DNA of 44,680 nucleotides from Bacteroidales bacterium (GCA_016936665.1 JAFGXI010000031.1:1-44680); one strand, 5' to 3'. Counted from the first letter of the stretch, positions 17,460 to 27,007 are shown. Made by a program: numbers and translations. Notes: generated by a model from the sequence alone, not told the origin.

Positions 17460-18272
17460 TTAACTATTTTGAATAAGTTCTTTTATAATACCGGTCATTT
17501 TGCTTTCAGCAGCATTGGCCACTTCCAATACTTCTTCGTGACTGACTTCTTCAACTATGCCTTCAACACCCAAGTCGGTGATGATAGATAGCGCAAAACA
17601 CTTCATGCCTGCATGTCTGGCAACTATAGCTTCCGGCACGGTTGACATCCCCACAGCATCGGCACCCATTCTCCACATCATTCTATATTCTGCAGGAGTT
17701 TCAAAAGTAGGGCCGCTAACGGCTAAATAAACCCCTCTTTGTACTTTAAGTCCTTGGCTTTGAGCAATCTTGTCGGCTTGTTCAATAAGTGCTTTATCAT
17801 AAACTGCACTCATATCAGGGAAGCGAGGCCCGAAGTCGTCATCATTTTTTCCCATTAAAGGATTATTTCCCATTAGGTTGATGTGATCGGTAATGAGCAT
17901 AACGTCGCCTACTTTAAAATTAGGGTTCATGCCCCCTGCGGCATTCGAAAGATAAACAGTATGAACGCCAAGTAGTTTCATGGTTCTGATAGGAATAGCC
18001 AAATCTTTCATGCTGTAACCCTCGTAAAAATGAAAGCGACCTTGCATTGCAACAACTTTCTTCCCTCCTAAATAGCCAAACATTAATTGTCCGGCATGTC
18101 CTTCTACAGTCGATACAGGGAAGTGAGGAATGTTTTCGTATTTTATTGTTCCAACCGATTCTATTTCGTTAACCAGTCCACCTAAACCGGTTCCTAATAC
18201 AATTCCTATTTCAGGTTTAAAATCTACCGTTTTGTTAATGTAATCTACGGTCTCTTTTAGCATTTCTAGCAT
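17460..18272 (-). CDS. punA: Purine nucleoside phosphorylase, trimeric family
   Basis: A 270-residue member of the trimeric PNP family, which cleaves purine nucleosides with phosphate for salvage. Motifs: GTGLGG (27-32, phosphate loop), GRFHFYEGY (78-86), SNAAGGMNP (109-117), GPTFETPAEY (187-196, purine-binding E191) and MSTVPEAIVARH (209-220). At the residue aligned with human Asn243 this protein has Asp233 (SIITDLG), which may widen base specificity. The start overlaps lpxK by 38 bp; Met4 (18263) is an alternative and still overlaps. Translational coupling with lpxK is likely, and the lpxK-PNP neighbourhood is common in Bacteroidota. Confidence 0.93.
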   Translation of the reverse strand: MLEMLKETVDYINKTVDFKPEIGIVLGTGLGGLVNEIESVGTIKYENIPHFPVSTVEGHAGQLMFGYLGGKKVVAMQGRFHFYEGYSMKDLAIPIRTMKLLGVHTVYLSNAAGGMNPNFKVGDVMLITDHINLMGNNPLMGKNDDDFGPRFPDMSAVYDKALIEQADKIAQSQGLKVQRGVYLAVSGPTFETPAEYRMMWRMGADAVGMSTVPEAIVARHAGMKCFALSIITDLGVEGIVEEVSHEEVLEVANAAESKMTGIIKELIQNS

Positions 18273-19320
18273 ACTTCTTAATTAAATCGTTAAACTCTTT
18301 TTCGTCTTCATGGTTCAGGAAACCAACCTTAATAGATTGATAATAAATAGGTAAGTTTTTTAGGCGCTCAAAAATACGATTATCTTTCAATCTTACCGCA
18401 TCTTTATAGGTAGTAATTATTATTTTATCTGTTGCATGCATTTGTTCGAAGCGTTGAATTATCGTTTCAATATCACTTTCGTTAAAGTCGTGATGATCTC
18501 CGAATTTCAAATTTTCGACATGTTTAAACTGCGCACTTAAATGATTCTTTAAATGCAACGACTTGGCGATTCCTGTTAACATAAATACATTAAAAGAGTG
18601 GTCTATTTTTTTTTGAGAAGCTTTACCAACACAAACTAACTCACCATAGTCTATAGTCGTGAAAAATAAATTTTGAAAAGGAAATAGCTTAAGTTCGGTT
18701 TTGATGATGCGTTTTTTAATAGGAGAAATTGATTTTGGAGTTTTGCTTACTATAACAATATCGGCACGTCGAACCTGAGATTTACTGTCTCTTAAATTGC
18801 CAACCGGTAAAAGCTGATCGTTCCAGTATGGATTAAAATAATCGGTTAATAAGAGATTTAATCCCGGTTTTACGTATCGGTGTTGGAATGCATCATCAAG
18901 CAGAATGATGTCTGGCGATGAATCTCGATTCTCAAGCAACTCGATGCCTCTGCGTCGGTTTTCGTCAACACAAACCATAACGTTGTTAAATTGCGATTTT
19001 AGTTGCTTAGGTTCATCACCAATATCGGAATAGGTATGTGTTTGTTCTGCTAAAATGAAACCTTTCGTTTTACGTTTGTAGCCTCTGCTTAGCGTTGCAA
19101 TTTTAAATTCATTATTTAATAAACGAATTAAATATTCGATATGAGGCGTTTTGCCTGTGCCCCCTACAGCGATGTTACCAACGTTAATAATTGGTGTAAA
19201 GTACGATTTGGACTTTAGTATTTTTACATCGAAAGCCCAGTTTCTGACCGAAATAATTACACCGTAAATTAACGTAAAAGGCCACAGCAGTTTCCTATAT
19301 TTGTGCCAATCTTGATTCAT
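18235..19320 (-). CDS. lpxK: Tetraacyldisaccharide 4'-kinase (lipid A biosynthesis)
   Basis: A 361-residue LpxK. It phosphorylates the 4' position of the lipid A disaccharide at the inner membrane. An N-terminal hydrophobic helix (LLWPFTLIYGVIISVRNWAF) anchors it. The P-loop VGNIAVGGTGKTPHIEYL (GGTGKT at 53-58) and LLDDAFQHR (141-148) are diagnostic. Length is near the usual 330-370. It is the first gene of a minus-strand pair; its 3' end overlaps the phosphorylase gene. The start at MNQDWHKYRK is the only Met before the anchor helix. Confidence 0.95.
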   Translation of the reverse strand: MNQDWHKYRKLLWPFTLIYGVIISVRNWAFDVKILKSKSYFTPIINVGNIAVGGTGKTPHIEYLIRLLNNEFKIATLSRGYKRKTKGFILAEQTHTYSDIGDEPKQLKSQFNNVMVCVDENRRRGIELLENRDSSPDIILLDDAFQHRYVKPGLNLLLTDYFNPYWNDQLLPVGNLRDSKSQVRRADIVIVSKTPKSISPIKKRIIKTELKLFPFQNLFFTTIDYGELVCVGKASQKKIDHSFNVFMLTGIAKSLHLKNHLSAQFKHVENLKFGDHHDFNESDIETIIQRFEQMHATDKIIITTYKDAVRLKDNRIFERLKNLPIYYQSIKVGFLNHEDEKEFNDLIKKYARNAKRDRRLH

Positions 19321-19522
19321 TTTGAATTCGAAAATAGAAAAAATGTTTGCAGAAACAAAAAAATAGCAAAATATTATATTTCAAATGATTAGGATGAAAA
19401 AGATGGAGTAGAATAGAACGTCAAGAATTTATTTTATTCGAACCTCTTTGTCGGACATGTAAAATCATCATATTTAGGTATTTTTAACGTTGATTTTTCC
19501 ATTAATTTTGAATAATTTCTTC

Positions 19523-19530
19523 TAAATTTG
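19523..19530 (+). promoter_or_regulatory. Candidate -7 element of the suf operon
   Basis: TAAATTTG matches TAnnTTTG exactly, but no good -33 TTG is seen 19-21 bp upstream. Transcription from it would begin near 19536 and leave a leader of about 130 nt before sufB. Confidence 0.4.
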
Positions 19531-19542
19531 CACTTATTTAGA

Positions 19543-19614
19543 ATGATTATAGACAAGCGGGCGGTGTTGATTTTCGGACTTGGCCATCAAGCTGTTCATG
19601 CTTTTAAGCAATAA
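19543..19614 (+). CDS. Possible 23-residue leader ORF upstream of sufB
   Basis: An ATG just 12 bp after the candidate -7 box opens a 23-codon frame (begins MIIDKRAVLIFGLG, ends HAFKQ, stop TAA at 19612). Its G+C content is higher than the flanks. No homologue is known to me and the length is well within chance, so this may be a leader peptide, a structured RNA, or nothing. The hairpin TGCTT-TT-AAGCA covers the end of the frame. Confidence 0.25.
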   Translation: MIIDKRAVLIFGLGHQAVHAFKQ

Positions 19615-19667
19615 TTTAGAAAAATAGGCATATCCCGATGATTTTTCTATAAATTTACTGATTTACA

Positions 19668-21116
19668 ATGAGTAACGATCAAGATAAAATTCTCGAAGAG
19701 GTAACGGGCAGTGATTATAAGTACGGTTTTGTTACCGATATTGAGAATGATGCTATAGCTAAAGGATTGAGCGAAGATACTGTTCGCTTGATTTCCGAAA
19801 AAAAGAAAGAGCCGGAATGGTTGCTGGAGTACAGACTCAATGCATATCGGCATTGGTTAACAATGGAGCAAAAAGAATGGGCACATCTCGATATTCCTGA
19901 AATCGATTTTCAAAATATTATTTATTACTCCGCTCCAAAACCCAAAAAGGAGTTGGCAAGTATGGATGAGGTGGATCCTGATTTGAGAGAAACATTCGAG
20001 AAATTAGGAATTCCTCTCGATGAGCAAAAACTCCTATCGGGAGTAGCTGTCGATGCTGTGATGGATAGTGTTTCGGTTAAAACTACATTTAAGCAAAACT
20101 TGGCAGAGTTAGGAATTATTTTTTGTTCTTTCTCCGAAGCAGTTCAAGAATATCCGGATTTAGTTAAGAAGTACCTCGGGTCTGTGGTGCCATCGCGCGA
20201 TAACTACTATGCAGCTTTAAATAGTGCAGTATTTTCCGATGGTTCGTTTTGTTACATCCCAAAAGGAGTTCGTTGCCCAATGGAACTTTCGACCTATTTT
20301 CGTATAAATGCAGCCAATACTGGTCAGTTTGAGAGAACACTTATTGTGGCAGATGAAGGAAGTTATGTCAGTTATCTCGAAGGTTGTACTGCTCCACAAC
20401 GCGACGAAAATCAGTTGCACGCTGCCATCGTCGAGATTTATGTACACAAAGATGCTGAGGTTAAATATTCGACTGTTCAAAATTGGTATCCGGGCGATAA
20501 GGAAGGCAAGGGAGGTATTTACAATTTTGTAACCAAGCGAGGCATGTTGCATGGCGATAATTCAAAACTTTCGTGGACTCAAGTTGAAACAGGCTCTGCT
20601 ATCACATGGAAATATCCTTCGTGTATTTTGAAAGGCAATAATTCGACCGCAGAATTTTATTCTGTGGCTGTAACCAATAATTATCAGCAGGCAGATACAG
20701 GTACTAAGATGATTCATATCGGGAAAAACACTAAGTCAACGATTGTGTCGAAAGGGATATCTGCAGGAAAAAGTAATAATTCGTATCGCGGTTTGGTTAA
20801 AGTTGCAAAAGGCGCTGAAAATGCGAGAAATTTTTCACAATGCGATTCCATGCTATTAGGCGATAAATGCGGAGCACACACCTATCCGTATTTAGAAGTA
20901 GATAATCCAACGGCTATTGTAGAGCATGAGGCTACGACCTCTAAAATTGGAGAAGATCAGATTTTTTATTGCAATCAGCGAGGAATTGAAACCGAAGATG
21001 CAATAGGTTTAATTGTTAATGGTTATGCCAAAGAGGTTTTAAATCAATTGCCGATGGAATTCGCTGTTGAAGCGCAAAAGTTATTACAAATCAGCCTCGA
21101 AGGAAGCGTAGGTTAA
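19668..21116 (+). CDS. sufB: Fe-S cluster assembly scaffold SufB
   Basis: A 482-residue SufB, the scaffold subunit of the SufBC2D complex that builds Fe-S clusters in the cytoplasm. Length and motifs are typical: [20 protein letters not shown], a [19 protein letters not shown] segment, [19 protein letters not shown], and near the C-terminus a [18 protein letters not shown] region with the conserved Cys. It heads the operon sufB-sufC-sufD-sufS-sufE-sufT-like, all on the plus strand, ending at a terminator at 25416. No IscR/SufR-type regulator gene is adjacent. Confidence 0.98.
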   Translation: MSNDQDKILEEVTGSDYKYGFVTDIENDAIAKGLSEDTVRLISEKKKEPEWLLEYRLNAYRHWLTMEQKEWAHLDIPEIDFQNIIYYSAPKPKKELASMDEVDPDLRETFEKLGIPLDEQKLLSGVAVDAVMDSVSVKTTFKQNLAELGIIFCSFSEAVQEYPDLVKKYLGSVVPSRDNYYAALNSAVFSDGSFCYIPKGVRCPMELSTYFRINAANTGQFERTLIVADEGSYVSYLEGCTAPQRDENQLHAAIVEIYVHKDAEVKYSTVQNWYPGDKEGKGGIYNFVTKRGMLHGDNSKLSWTQVETGSAITWKYPSCILKGNNSTAEFYSVAVTNNYQQADTGTKMIHIGKNTKSTIVSKGISAGKSNNSYRGLVKVAKGAENARNFSQCDSMLLGDKCGAHTYPYLEVDNPTAIVEHEATTSKIGEDQIFYCNQRGIETEDAIGLIVNGYAKEVLNQLPMEFAVEAQKLLQISLEGSVG

Positions 21117-21227
21117 ATCAAGAATATAAATAATTTTAGAAATAAATAATTAAAGTAGAAATGTATAAAGATCAGTGAGTTATTATAATCCAGATTTTTA
21201 ACTTTTCAACTTTCAACTTAAAGAGTC

Positions 21228-21974
21228 ATGTTAAGCATAAAAAATTTAAAAGCCAATATAAACGGAAAAGAGATTTTAAAAGGAATTAATCTCGAAGTAA
21301 AAGCAGGAGAAGTACATGCTATTATGGGGCCCAATGGTTCCGGAAAAAGTACATTAGCATCGGTATTAGCCGGTAGAGAGATTTTCGAAGTGACCGATGG
21401 CCACGTAGAATATATGGGAGAAGATTTATTAGAGCTATCTGTAGAAGAAAGAGCCTCTAAAGGTATTTTCTTAGGGTTTCAGTATCCTGTAGAAATTCCG
21501 GGCGTGAGTATGGTCAACTTTATGAAGGCTGCGGTTAACGCACAACGTAAACACAGAGGCGAAGAGCCGATAAATGCATCGGAGTTTCTTAAGTTAATGC
21601 GCGAGAAAAAAGATATTGTAGAGCTCGATTCAAAATTAACAGGCCGTTCGGTTAACGAAGGCTTCTCCGGAGGAGAGAAAAAACGAAACGAGATTTTCCA
21701 AATGGCTATGCTAGAGCCCAAATTATCTATTCTAGACGAAACAGACTCTGGCTTAGACATCGATGCGCTCAGAATTGTGGCCAATGGTGTTACAAAACTG
21801 AAAAATAAAGATAACGCAACAGTTGTTATTACTCACTATCAGAGACTATTAGATTATATTGTTCCCGATTTTGTTCATGTATTATACAAAGGCAAAATTA
21901 TTAAATCGGGAACTAAAGAATTAGCCTTAGAACTTGAAGAAAAAGGTTACGATTGGTTAATAAAAGATTTATAG
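21228..21974 (+). CDS. sufC: Fe-S assembly ATPase SufC
   Basis: A 248-residue ABC-type ATPase. Walker A is GPNGSGKST (34-42), the signature is FSGGEKKRNEIFQM (146-159) and Walker B is LSILDETDSGLD (167-178), the Suf-specific form. It powers conformational change in SufBC2D rather than transport. It is separated from sufB by 111 bp of AT-rich sequence without a clear promoter or terminator. Start at ATG 21228. Confidence 0.98.
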   Translation: MLSIKNLKANINGKEILKGINLEVKAGEVHAIMGPNGSGKSTLASVLAGREIFEVTDGHVEYMGEDLLELSVEERASKGIFLGFQYPVEIPGVSMVNFMKAAVNAQRKHRGEEPINASEFLKLMREKKDIVELDSKLTGRSVNEGFSGGEKKRNEIFQMAMLEPKLSILDETDSGLDIDALRIVANGVTKLKNKDNATVVITHYQRLLDYIVPDFVHVLYKGKIIKSGTKELALELEEKGYDWLIKDL

Positions 21975-22012
21975 TAAACATGCTTCAGACATAGTCTGTT
22001 AAAATTTTGAAA

Positions 22013-23386
22013 ATGAGTACGACAACAGAAATTGAAAAAAAATATATCGATTTTTATATCGATCATAAGGCCATTCTCGATCAGCAAAGCTCAGATATTG
22101 TAAATAAACATCGCACGCAGGCTATTGAGAACTTTAAATTTTTAGGATTGCCTACCTCCAATGACGAACGCTATAAGTACACCAATTTATCGAAGGTTTT
22201 CGATCAAAATTTCGATATGCGCGTGGGCGAGCAAATCGTCGATTTGAATGTAGAGAGTATTTTTAAGTGCGATGTCATTCGCTTGGATGCTTACTTGGCA
22301 TTACTGGCTAAAGGACAGTATGTTACTAAAGAAAGAGTGGTTAGCCACGACGAGAGTATTATTGTATGTTCCTTAAAAGAGGCGGCAAAAAAATACTCTC
22401 AGCTCTTCGAAAAATATTATAATCAACTAGCGCCACAAAGAGAAGATGGCGTTATCGAATTGAACACTGCATTGGCTTTTGATGGCGTTTTTATTTATGT
22501 GCCCAAAGGAAAAGTGGTCGATAAACCAATCCAAATTGTCAATTTACAAGTAGATGGCAAAGAAAATAATGCCATTCAATTGCGGCATTTGATTGTGCTC
22601 GAAGATAGAGCAGAAGCTAAATTGATTTTTTGCGACGATTCATTAACCTCTAATGAGCATTTAAGTAGTGCTGTTGCCGAAGTGTTTGTAGGCGAAAATG
22701 CACACTTAGAAATGAGTAAAATGCAAAATGAGCACAACGAATCAAGAAATATTTCCAATACTATTGTTCGACAGTCGGCACATTCGGTGGTAACCAGTAA
22801 TACTGTATCGCTTTTGGGGGGTGTGATTCGAAATAATTTACACATCGAAATGGACGGCGAATATTGCGAGGCCAATGCCTATGGCATAGCTTTAATCGAT
22901 AAAGCGCAAAAGGTCGATACATTCACATACATTCATCATGCTCATCCGAACTGCAATAGCAATCAGTTATACAAAAATATTATTGATGATGAAGCGGTTG
23001 GCGTTTTTTCAGGAACAGTTTTGGTCGATAAGAATGCCCAAAAAACAAATGCTTTTCAAGCCAATAACAATATTATTTTAACCGATAAAGCCAAGATGAA
23101 CACTAAGCCTCAGTTGGTGATTTATGCCGATGATGTTAAATGTAGCCACGGAGCAACTGTTGGGCAATTAGATGAAAATGCAATGTTTTATATGCGAGCC
23201 AGAGGAATTGAAGAAAAAGATGCAAAAATGCTCCTAATGTATGCCTTTGCCGACGATGTTATTCGAAAAATGTCGATCACCTCGCTACGCGAAAACACCG
23301 AAGATTTAGTACGTCGTAGATTAAGTGGAGAATTATCATTGTGTAGGAATTGTTCTTCTCGTATATTGATGAACTCAACTTTATAA
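22013..23386 (+). CDS. sufD: Fe-S assembly protein SufD
   Basis: I take the ATG at 22013 (457 residues); a TTG two codons upstream is less likely. SufD is the SufB paralogue of the SufBC2D scaffold. Visible are the beta-helix core and the C-terminal KCSHGATVGQLDENAMFYMRARG-type region (KCSHGATVG ... ENAMFYMRARGIEEKDAKMLL). The end carries SGELSLCRNC, a CxxC seen in Bacteroidota SufD, followed by about 12 extra residues. Adjacent to sufC (38 bp) and sufS (10 bp). Confidence 0.95.
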   Translation: MSTTTEIEKKYIDFYIDHKAILDQQSSDIVNKHRTQAIENFKFLGLPTSNDERYKYTNLSKVFDQNFDMRVGEQIVDLNVESIFKCDVIRLDAYLALLAKGQYVTKERVVSHDESIIVCSLKEAAKKYSQLFEKYYNQLAPQREDGVIELNTALAFDGVFIYVPKGKVVDKPIQIVNLQVDGKENNAIQLRHLIVLEDRAEAKLIFCDDSLTSNEHLSSAVAEVFVGENAHLEMSKMQNEHNESRNISNTIVRQSAHSVVTSNTVSLLGGVIRNNLHIEMDGEYCEANAYGIALIDKAQKVDTFTYIHHAHPNCNSNQLYKNIIDDEAVGVFSGTVLVDKNAQKTNAFQANNNIILTDKAKMNTKPQLVIYADDVKCSHGATVGQLDENAMFYMRARGIEEKDAKMLLMYAFADDVIRKMSITSLRENTEDLVRRRLSGELSLCRNCSSRILMNSTL

Positions 23387-23396
23387 AGATTAAACG

Positions 23397-24614
23397 ATGT
23401 TCGATGTTACTGCAATACGAAGCGACTTCCCGATTTTAAATCGGACGGTGTATAAGCGACCTTTGGTTTATTTCGATAACGGTGCTACAACACAAAAACC
23501 AAAAATAGTTTTGGATGTGCTCGAAAAATATTATTTAGAAAATAATAGTAACATCCATAGAGCTGTTCATCATTTAAGTCAACAATGCACCGATGCATAC
23601 GAAGCTTCAAGAAAAACCATTCAGCAATATATTGGAGCTAAAAAAGTCGAAGAAATTGTTTTTACTTCCGGAACTACAGAAAGCATAAATCTCGTTGCTT
23701 TTTCCTTTGGCGAGGCCTTTGTTAATTCGGGCGATGAAATTCTTATTTCATACTTAGAGCATCATTCCAATATTGTACCTTGGCAGTTAATGGCCGAAAG
23801 AAAAGGAGCGGTTATAAAAACCATTCCGATGAACGAAAAAGGGGAGCTTGTTTTAGATGATTTGGAAAAATTGCTTACCAAAAAAACAAAAATCGTTACT
23901 CTAGGCCACGTGTCAAATGCGTTGGGAACGATTAATCCGGTGAAGCAAATTATCGAAAAAGCGCACCAAAAAAATATACCTGTTTTGGTCGATGGGGCAC
24001 AAGCTGTTCAACACATGAAAGTAGATGTTCAAGATTTAGATGCCGATTTTTATGTGTTTTCAGGACATAAAGTCTTTGGCCCTACCGGAATTGGCGTACT
24101 TTACGGCAAAGAAGAATGGCTCGAAAACTTACCACCATATAAGGGTGGGGGCGATATGATTAAACGAGTAAGTTTCGAAAAAACAACTTACGCCGATTTG
24201 CCACTTAAATTTGAGGCCGGTACTACACATTATATTGGTGCTATTGGTCTGAAAGTAGCCCTCGACTATGTGCAATCGATAGGCTTAAATGCCATCTCGG
24301 CTTACGAAAACGAATTACGATTGTATTTAGAAAAAGCTTTAAATTCAATAGAGGAAATAAAAATTTATGGAACATCCGAATATAAAGCTGCCACAGTTTC
24401 GTTTGGCTTGAAAGGCGCTCATCCTTCCGATGTGGGGACTTTGCTAAACCGATTAGACATTGCCGTTCGAACAGGTAGCCATTGTACTCAGCCTTTAATG
24501 GAATATTATGGTATTCCGGGAACTGTTAGAGCCTCTTTGGCTTTTTATAATACAAAAGAGGAGATAGATTATTTTGTAGAATCGCTTAAAAGAGTGATTC
24601 CTATGTTTAGTTAA
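23397..24614 (+). CDS. sufS: Cysteine desulfurase SufS
   Basis: A 405-residue class II (SufS-type) PLP enzyme that supplies persulfide sulfur from cysteine. The PLP lysine is K225 (FSGHKVFGPTGIG) and the catalytic cysteine C363 lies in RTGSHCTQPLM, the short SufS-type loop. The residues VDGAQAVQH (198-206) contain the PLP-binding Asp. Ten bp after sufD and 34 bp before sufE; SufE is the expected sulfur acceptor. Confidence 0.97.
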   Translation: MFDVTAIRSDFPILNRTVYKRPLVYFDNGATTQKPKIVLDVLEKYYLENNSNIHRAVHHLSQQCTDAYEASRKTIQQYIGAKKVEEIVFTSGTTESINLVAFSFGEAFVNSGDEILISYLEHHSNIVPWQLMAERKGAVIKTIPMNEKGELVLDDLEKLLTKKTKIVTLGHVSNALGTINPVKQIIEKAHQKNIPVLVDGAQAVQHMKVDVQDLDADFYVFSGHKVFGPTGIGVLYGKEEWLENLPPYKGGGDMIKRVSFEKTTYADLPLKFEAGTTHYIGAIGLKVALDYVQSIGLNAISAYENELRLYLEKALNSIEEIKIYGTSEYKAATVSFGLKGAHPSDVGTLLNRLDIAVRTGSHCTQPLMEYYGIPGTVRASLAFYNTKEEIDYFVESLKRVIPMFS

Positions 24615-24648
24615 TTATACATCTACCCTTTGGGTAAAAATATAGTTT

Positions 24649-25077
24649 ATGAGTTCAATACAAGAAACACAAAATCAGATTGTTGAAGAAATAAATATTT
24701 TCGACGATTGGATGGATAAGTACAACTACATCATCGAATTAGCCAAAGATTTACCTTTGATCGATGCTCAGCATAAAACCAATCAGTATCTTATCGATGG
24801 TTGTCAGTCTAAAGTCTGGATTAATGCCGATTTAGTAGATGAAAAGGTGCATTACACAGCCGATAGCGATGCCATTATCACCAAAGGGATTATTGCATTA
24901 TTAATTCGTGTGATGAACGATAGAACACCAAGCGAACTGGTGGATATCGATTTGTTTTTCTTGGAAGAAATTGGCCTTAAAGAAAACTTATCGCCAAACA
25001 GAGCCAATGGTTTGGTGGCTATGATAAAGCAAATGAAGCTGTATGCTTTAGCATTTAAAACAAAATTGGGACAATAA
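24649..25077 (+). CDS. sufE: Sulfur acceptor SufE
   Basis: A 142-residue SufE. It takes persulfide from SufS and passes it to SufB. The acceptor Cys52 lies in LIDGCQSKVWI, and the fold markers DWMDKYNYIIELAKDLP and the C-terminal LSPNRANGLVAMIKQMK are typical. Position after sufS matches its role. Confidence 0.96.
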   Translation: MSSIQETQNQIVEEINIFDDWMDKYNYIIELAKDLPLIDAQHKTNQYLIDGCQSKVWINADLVDEKVHYTADSDAIITKGIIALLIRVMNDRTPSELVDIDLFFLEEIGLKENLSPNRANGLVAMIKQMKLYALAFKTKLGQ

Positions 25078-25088
25078 TTTTTATAAAA

Positions 25089-25415
25089 ATGAACGATCAA
25101 TATAAAGAAAAACTACGTTTAGAAGAAACCATTATTGGGGTTCTGAAAACGGTTTACGATCCCGAAATACCTGTTAATATTTATGAATTGGGATTAATTT
25201 ACACCATCGATATCGATGACGAATATAATGTAAGTATTGATATGACACTTACAGCACCTAATTGCCCGGTGGCCGATAGTATTTTAATGGAAGTTAGAGA
25301 TAAAGTTAATTTTATCCAATCGATTAAATCGGCTGTTGTTAATTTAGTATTCGACCCACCTTGGGATAAAGATATGATGAGCGAGGAAGCCAAACTGGAG
25401 CTTGGATTTTTATAG
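25089..25415 (+). CDS. DUF59/MIP18 family protein, SufT-like
   Basis: A 108-residue MIP18/DUF59 protein (YDPEIPVNIYELGLIY at 28-43; LTAPNCPVADSI with the conserved Cys; FDPPWDKDMMSEEAK). Such genes at the end of suf operons are often called sufT and assist maturation of Fe-S proteins; related PaaD acts in another pathway, but the context favours the Suf role. It is the last gene before the terminator at 25416. No SufA-type carrier is encoded in the operon. Confidence 0.9.
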   Translation: MNDQYKEKLRLEETIIGVLKTVYDPEIPVNIYELGLIYTIDIDDEYNVSIDMTLTAPNCPVADSILMEVRDKVNFIQSIKSAVVNLVFDPPWDKDMMSEEAKLELGFL

Positions 25416-25455
25416 AAAAAGGGGCTGTTCAAAAATGAACTCAGCCCCTTTTTTA
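25416..25455. terminator. Strong bidirectional terminator at the end of the suf operon
   Basis: AAAAAGGGGCTG pairs with CAGCCCCTTTTT; TTC/GAA extends the stem inside the loop. The A- and T-runs serve both the suf transcript and the convergent lipoprotein gene, whose stop codon overlaps its edge. Confidence 0.85.
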
Positions 25456-25890
25456 ATTGATTATCTTACCAATGTATTCTATCTTTTCTTGTAAATTATA
25501 TGCATTGATTTCAATCGTTGTATCTATTCTATTATTATCGATTTTAATGAAGGTACTGCTTTTTAAAGAAAGCATGCTTTTAAAAGCTTGATCTGAATCC
25601 CATATTATATTATTACATTGTTCAATTTCATCTAAAGGGAAATAACTACCATCTGTTGAAAGTATAAAGAACACTAGGCTATCGTGTACTAATTGAGAAG
25701 AATATTCGCTGAAGTAGCGGTTACACTTTAAGCAACCATCGTCGTCAATAACAAAAATATATTTGTATCGACTTGCTTCAAACTGATGTTTCTCCAAAAA
25801 CGAATTTATTTTATCGTAATCTGTTTGTTTTTCAGAACATGCATTAAAGCTAATTGTCAAGATTAATATTATAAACTTTAAAAGATGCAT
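25453..25890 (-). CDS. Thioredoxin-like lipoprotein with CxxC, unknown
   Basis: I take the internal Met at 25890 (145 residues) because it gives a clean lipoprotein signal ending FNAC (Cys18); a longer frame to 25932 would add a charged extension before it. The mature part has IFVIDDDGCLKCNRYFSEY with C53xxC56 after a beta strand and before a helix, like a thioredoxin-fold active site, then FFILSTDG and IWDSDQAFKSML. It resembles the thioredoxin-like lipoproteins encoded beside six-bladed beta-propeller lipoproteins in Bacteroidota. Its start overlaps the upstream gene by 41 bp, so translation is probably coupled. Redox activity is inferred. Confidence 0.6.
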   Translation of the reverse strand: MHLLKFIILILTISFNACSEKQTDYDKINSFLEKHQFEASRYKYIFVIDDDGCLKCNRYFSEYSSQLVHDSLVFFILSTDGSYFPLDEIEQCNNIIWDSDQAFKSMLSLKSSTFIKIDNNRIDTTIEINAYNLQEKIEYIGKIIN

Positions 25891-27007
25891 GTTTGTTTTT
25901 GAAGTTTTTATCTGATTTCGGAATTTGAACATATAGTTTGTTTTTTAGCTTGATTACATTATTATATTGGATACCATAGAATTGTTGACTTTCTGCAATT
26001 TTCTTCCAGTTTCTTGTATAGGCAATTAAGGAATATAAATACTTATCATCTTTTTCGTCGGTAGGGAATTTTGCAAGTATATAAATATATGAGTTATCGT
26101 AATCTAAAATGGTTAAATCTTTATATATTTTGGCATCTTTTGCTTGTGAAAAGAAAGCATGAAAACCAGTTTGGTTTATATCTTCAAAATTGTTGTTAAA
26201 ATCAGAAATATATTTAGATTTAATAGATCTTGTGCCTATAAGTTCTTCGTTTTTATATACAAAAAAGTTTTCGGAATTTCCTTGTTTAACATAAAGCGTA
26301 TCATCCATAATAAATGCGCTTAAACGGACCGATAACGCATGATTTGGCTTTGCAATTATGGGTTTTATTTCTTTGCCAAGTCTATAGGCTTTAGATTCTT
26401 CTTTAAATGGATTTTCTACAACAGCTATGTTATCCTTCTTGTAATTATATTCAAAAAAATGTTTGTGATTATTGCTTAAACTGAAGGAGTCTGTAGCTGT
26501 ATAATATTGACAAAATATATTATTGTACGAGATGTAAAAATGTAAATAATTATAGTTTACAATAGAATTCAACCATGGTAAATGGAATTCGTAAGTTGAG
26601 TCTAACACAGTGGCTAATTTATTTTTAATTGACGTACTATCAATTAATTTACCCTTGTGGTTTAAGTGATATAAAATTCCGCTGAAGTCGTTATAAAGTA
26701 AAATTGTGTCGAGCGAAAAAGCTTTAAAAAACTTCGTGTTCGAAAAGGGGTTTTTAATTTTTTTTACATTAATCTTTTCTGTGTTTGTGCTTATTGTATT
26801 GTAAAGATAGATGGTATCGGAAATGAATGTATTAAAAATAGCAATGTAAGGAGTATCTTTCTCAATAAAACCGTTAGTGTATAATCTTTCGAAGTTTTGT
26901 TGTACGTTAACAGAAAAATCTTCGTTGGTTTTCTCTAAAAATGCTTTTTTTTTACAAGATACATTAGATAAACCAATGGCTATAATTAGTAATGTTAATA
27001 CCTTCAT
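25850..27007 (-). CDS. Beta-propeller-like lipoprotein (DUF4221/6-bladed type)
   Basis: The ATG at 27007 gives 385 residues with a lipoprotein signal (LTLLIIAIGLSNVSC, Cys18); an upstream extension to 27103 lacks a proper signal. The rest is made of repeated four-strand units (TIYLYNTIS, ILLYNDFSGILYHLN, DDTLYVKQGNSENFFVYKNEELIG, YIYILAKFP, LYVQIPKSDKNF) that read as beta-propeller blades, similar to DUF4221 and BF3164-type lipoproteins. Function is unknown; such proteins often sit next to small exported peptides and thioredoxin-like lipoproteins, as here. Confidence 0.6.
   Translation of the reverse strand: MKVLTLLIIAIGLSNVSCKKKAFLEKTNEDFSVNVQQNFERLYTNGFIEKDTPYIAIFNTFISDTIYLYNTISTNTEKINVKKIKNPFSNTKFFKAFSLDTILLYNDFSGILYHLNHKGKLIDSTSIKNKLATVLDSTYEFHLPWLNSIVNYNYLHFYISYNNIFCQYYTATDSFSLSNNHKHFFEYNYKKDNIAVVENPFKEESKAYRLGKEIKPIIAKPNHALSVRLSAFIMDDTLYVKQGNSENFFVYKNEELIGTRSIKSKYISDFNNNFEDINQTGFHAFFSQAKDAKIYKDLTILDYDNSYIYILAKFPTDEKDDKYLYSLIAYTRNWKKIAESQQFYGIQYNNVIKLKNKLYVQIPKSDKNFKNKHASFKVYNINLDN

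Larger units (their letters stand above)
19321..19667. other. Divergent intergenic region lpxK / suf operon
   Basis: 347 bp between lpxK (minus) and sufB (plus). It holds a -7-like TAAATTTG (19523-19530), a possible 23-codon ORF (19543-19614) and an AT-rich stretch upstream. The segment 19550-19600 is clearly richer in G+C than its surroundings. I see no tRNA or transposon remnant. Confidence 0.5.

Noticed and set aside
25891..25932. Longer start for the CxxC lipoprotein
   Set aside because: It would put a charged segment before the signal peptide and block lipobox recognition; the internal Met gives a standard lipoprotein signal.
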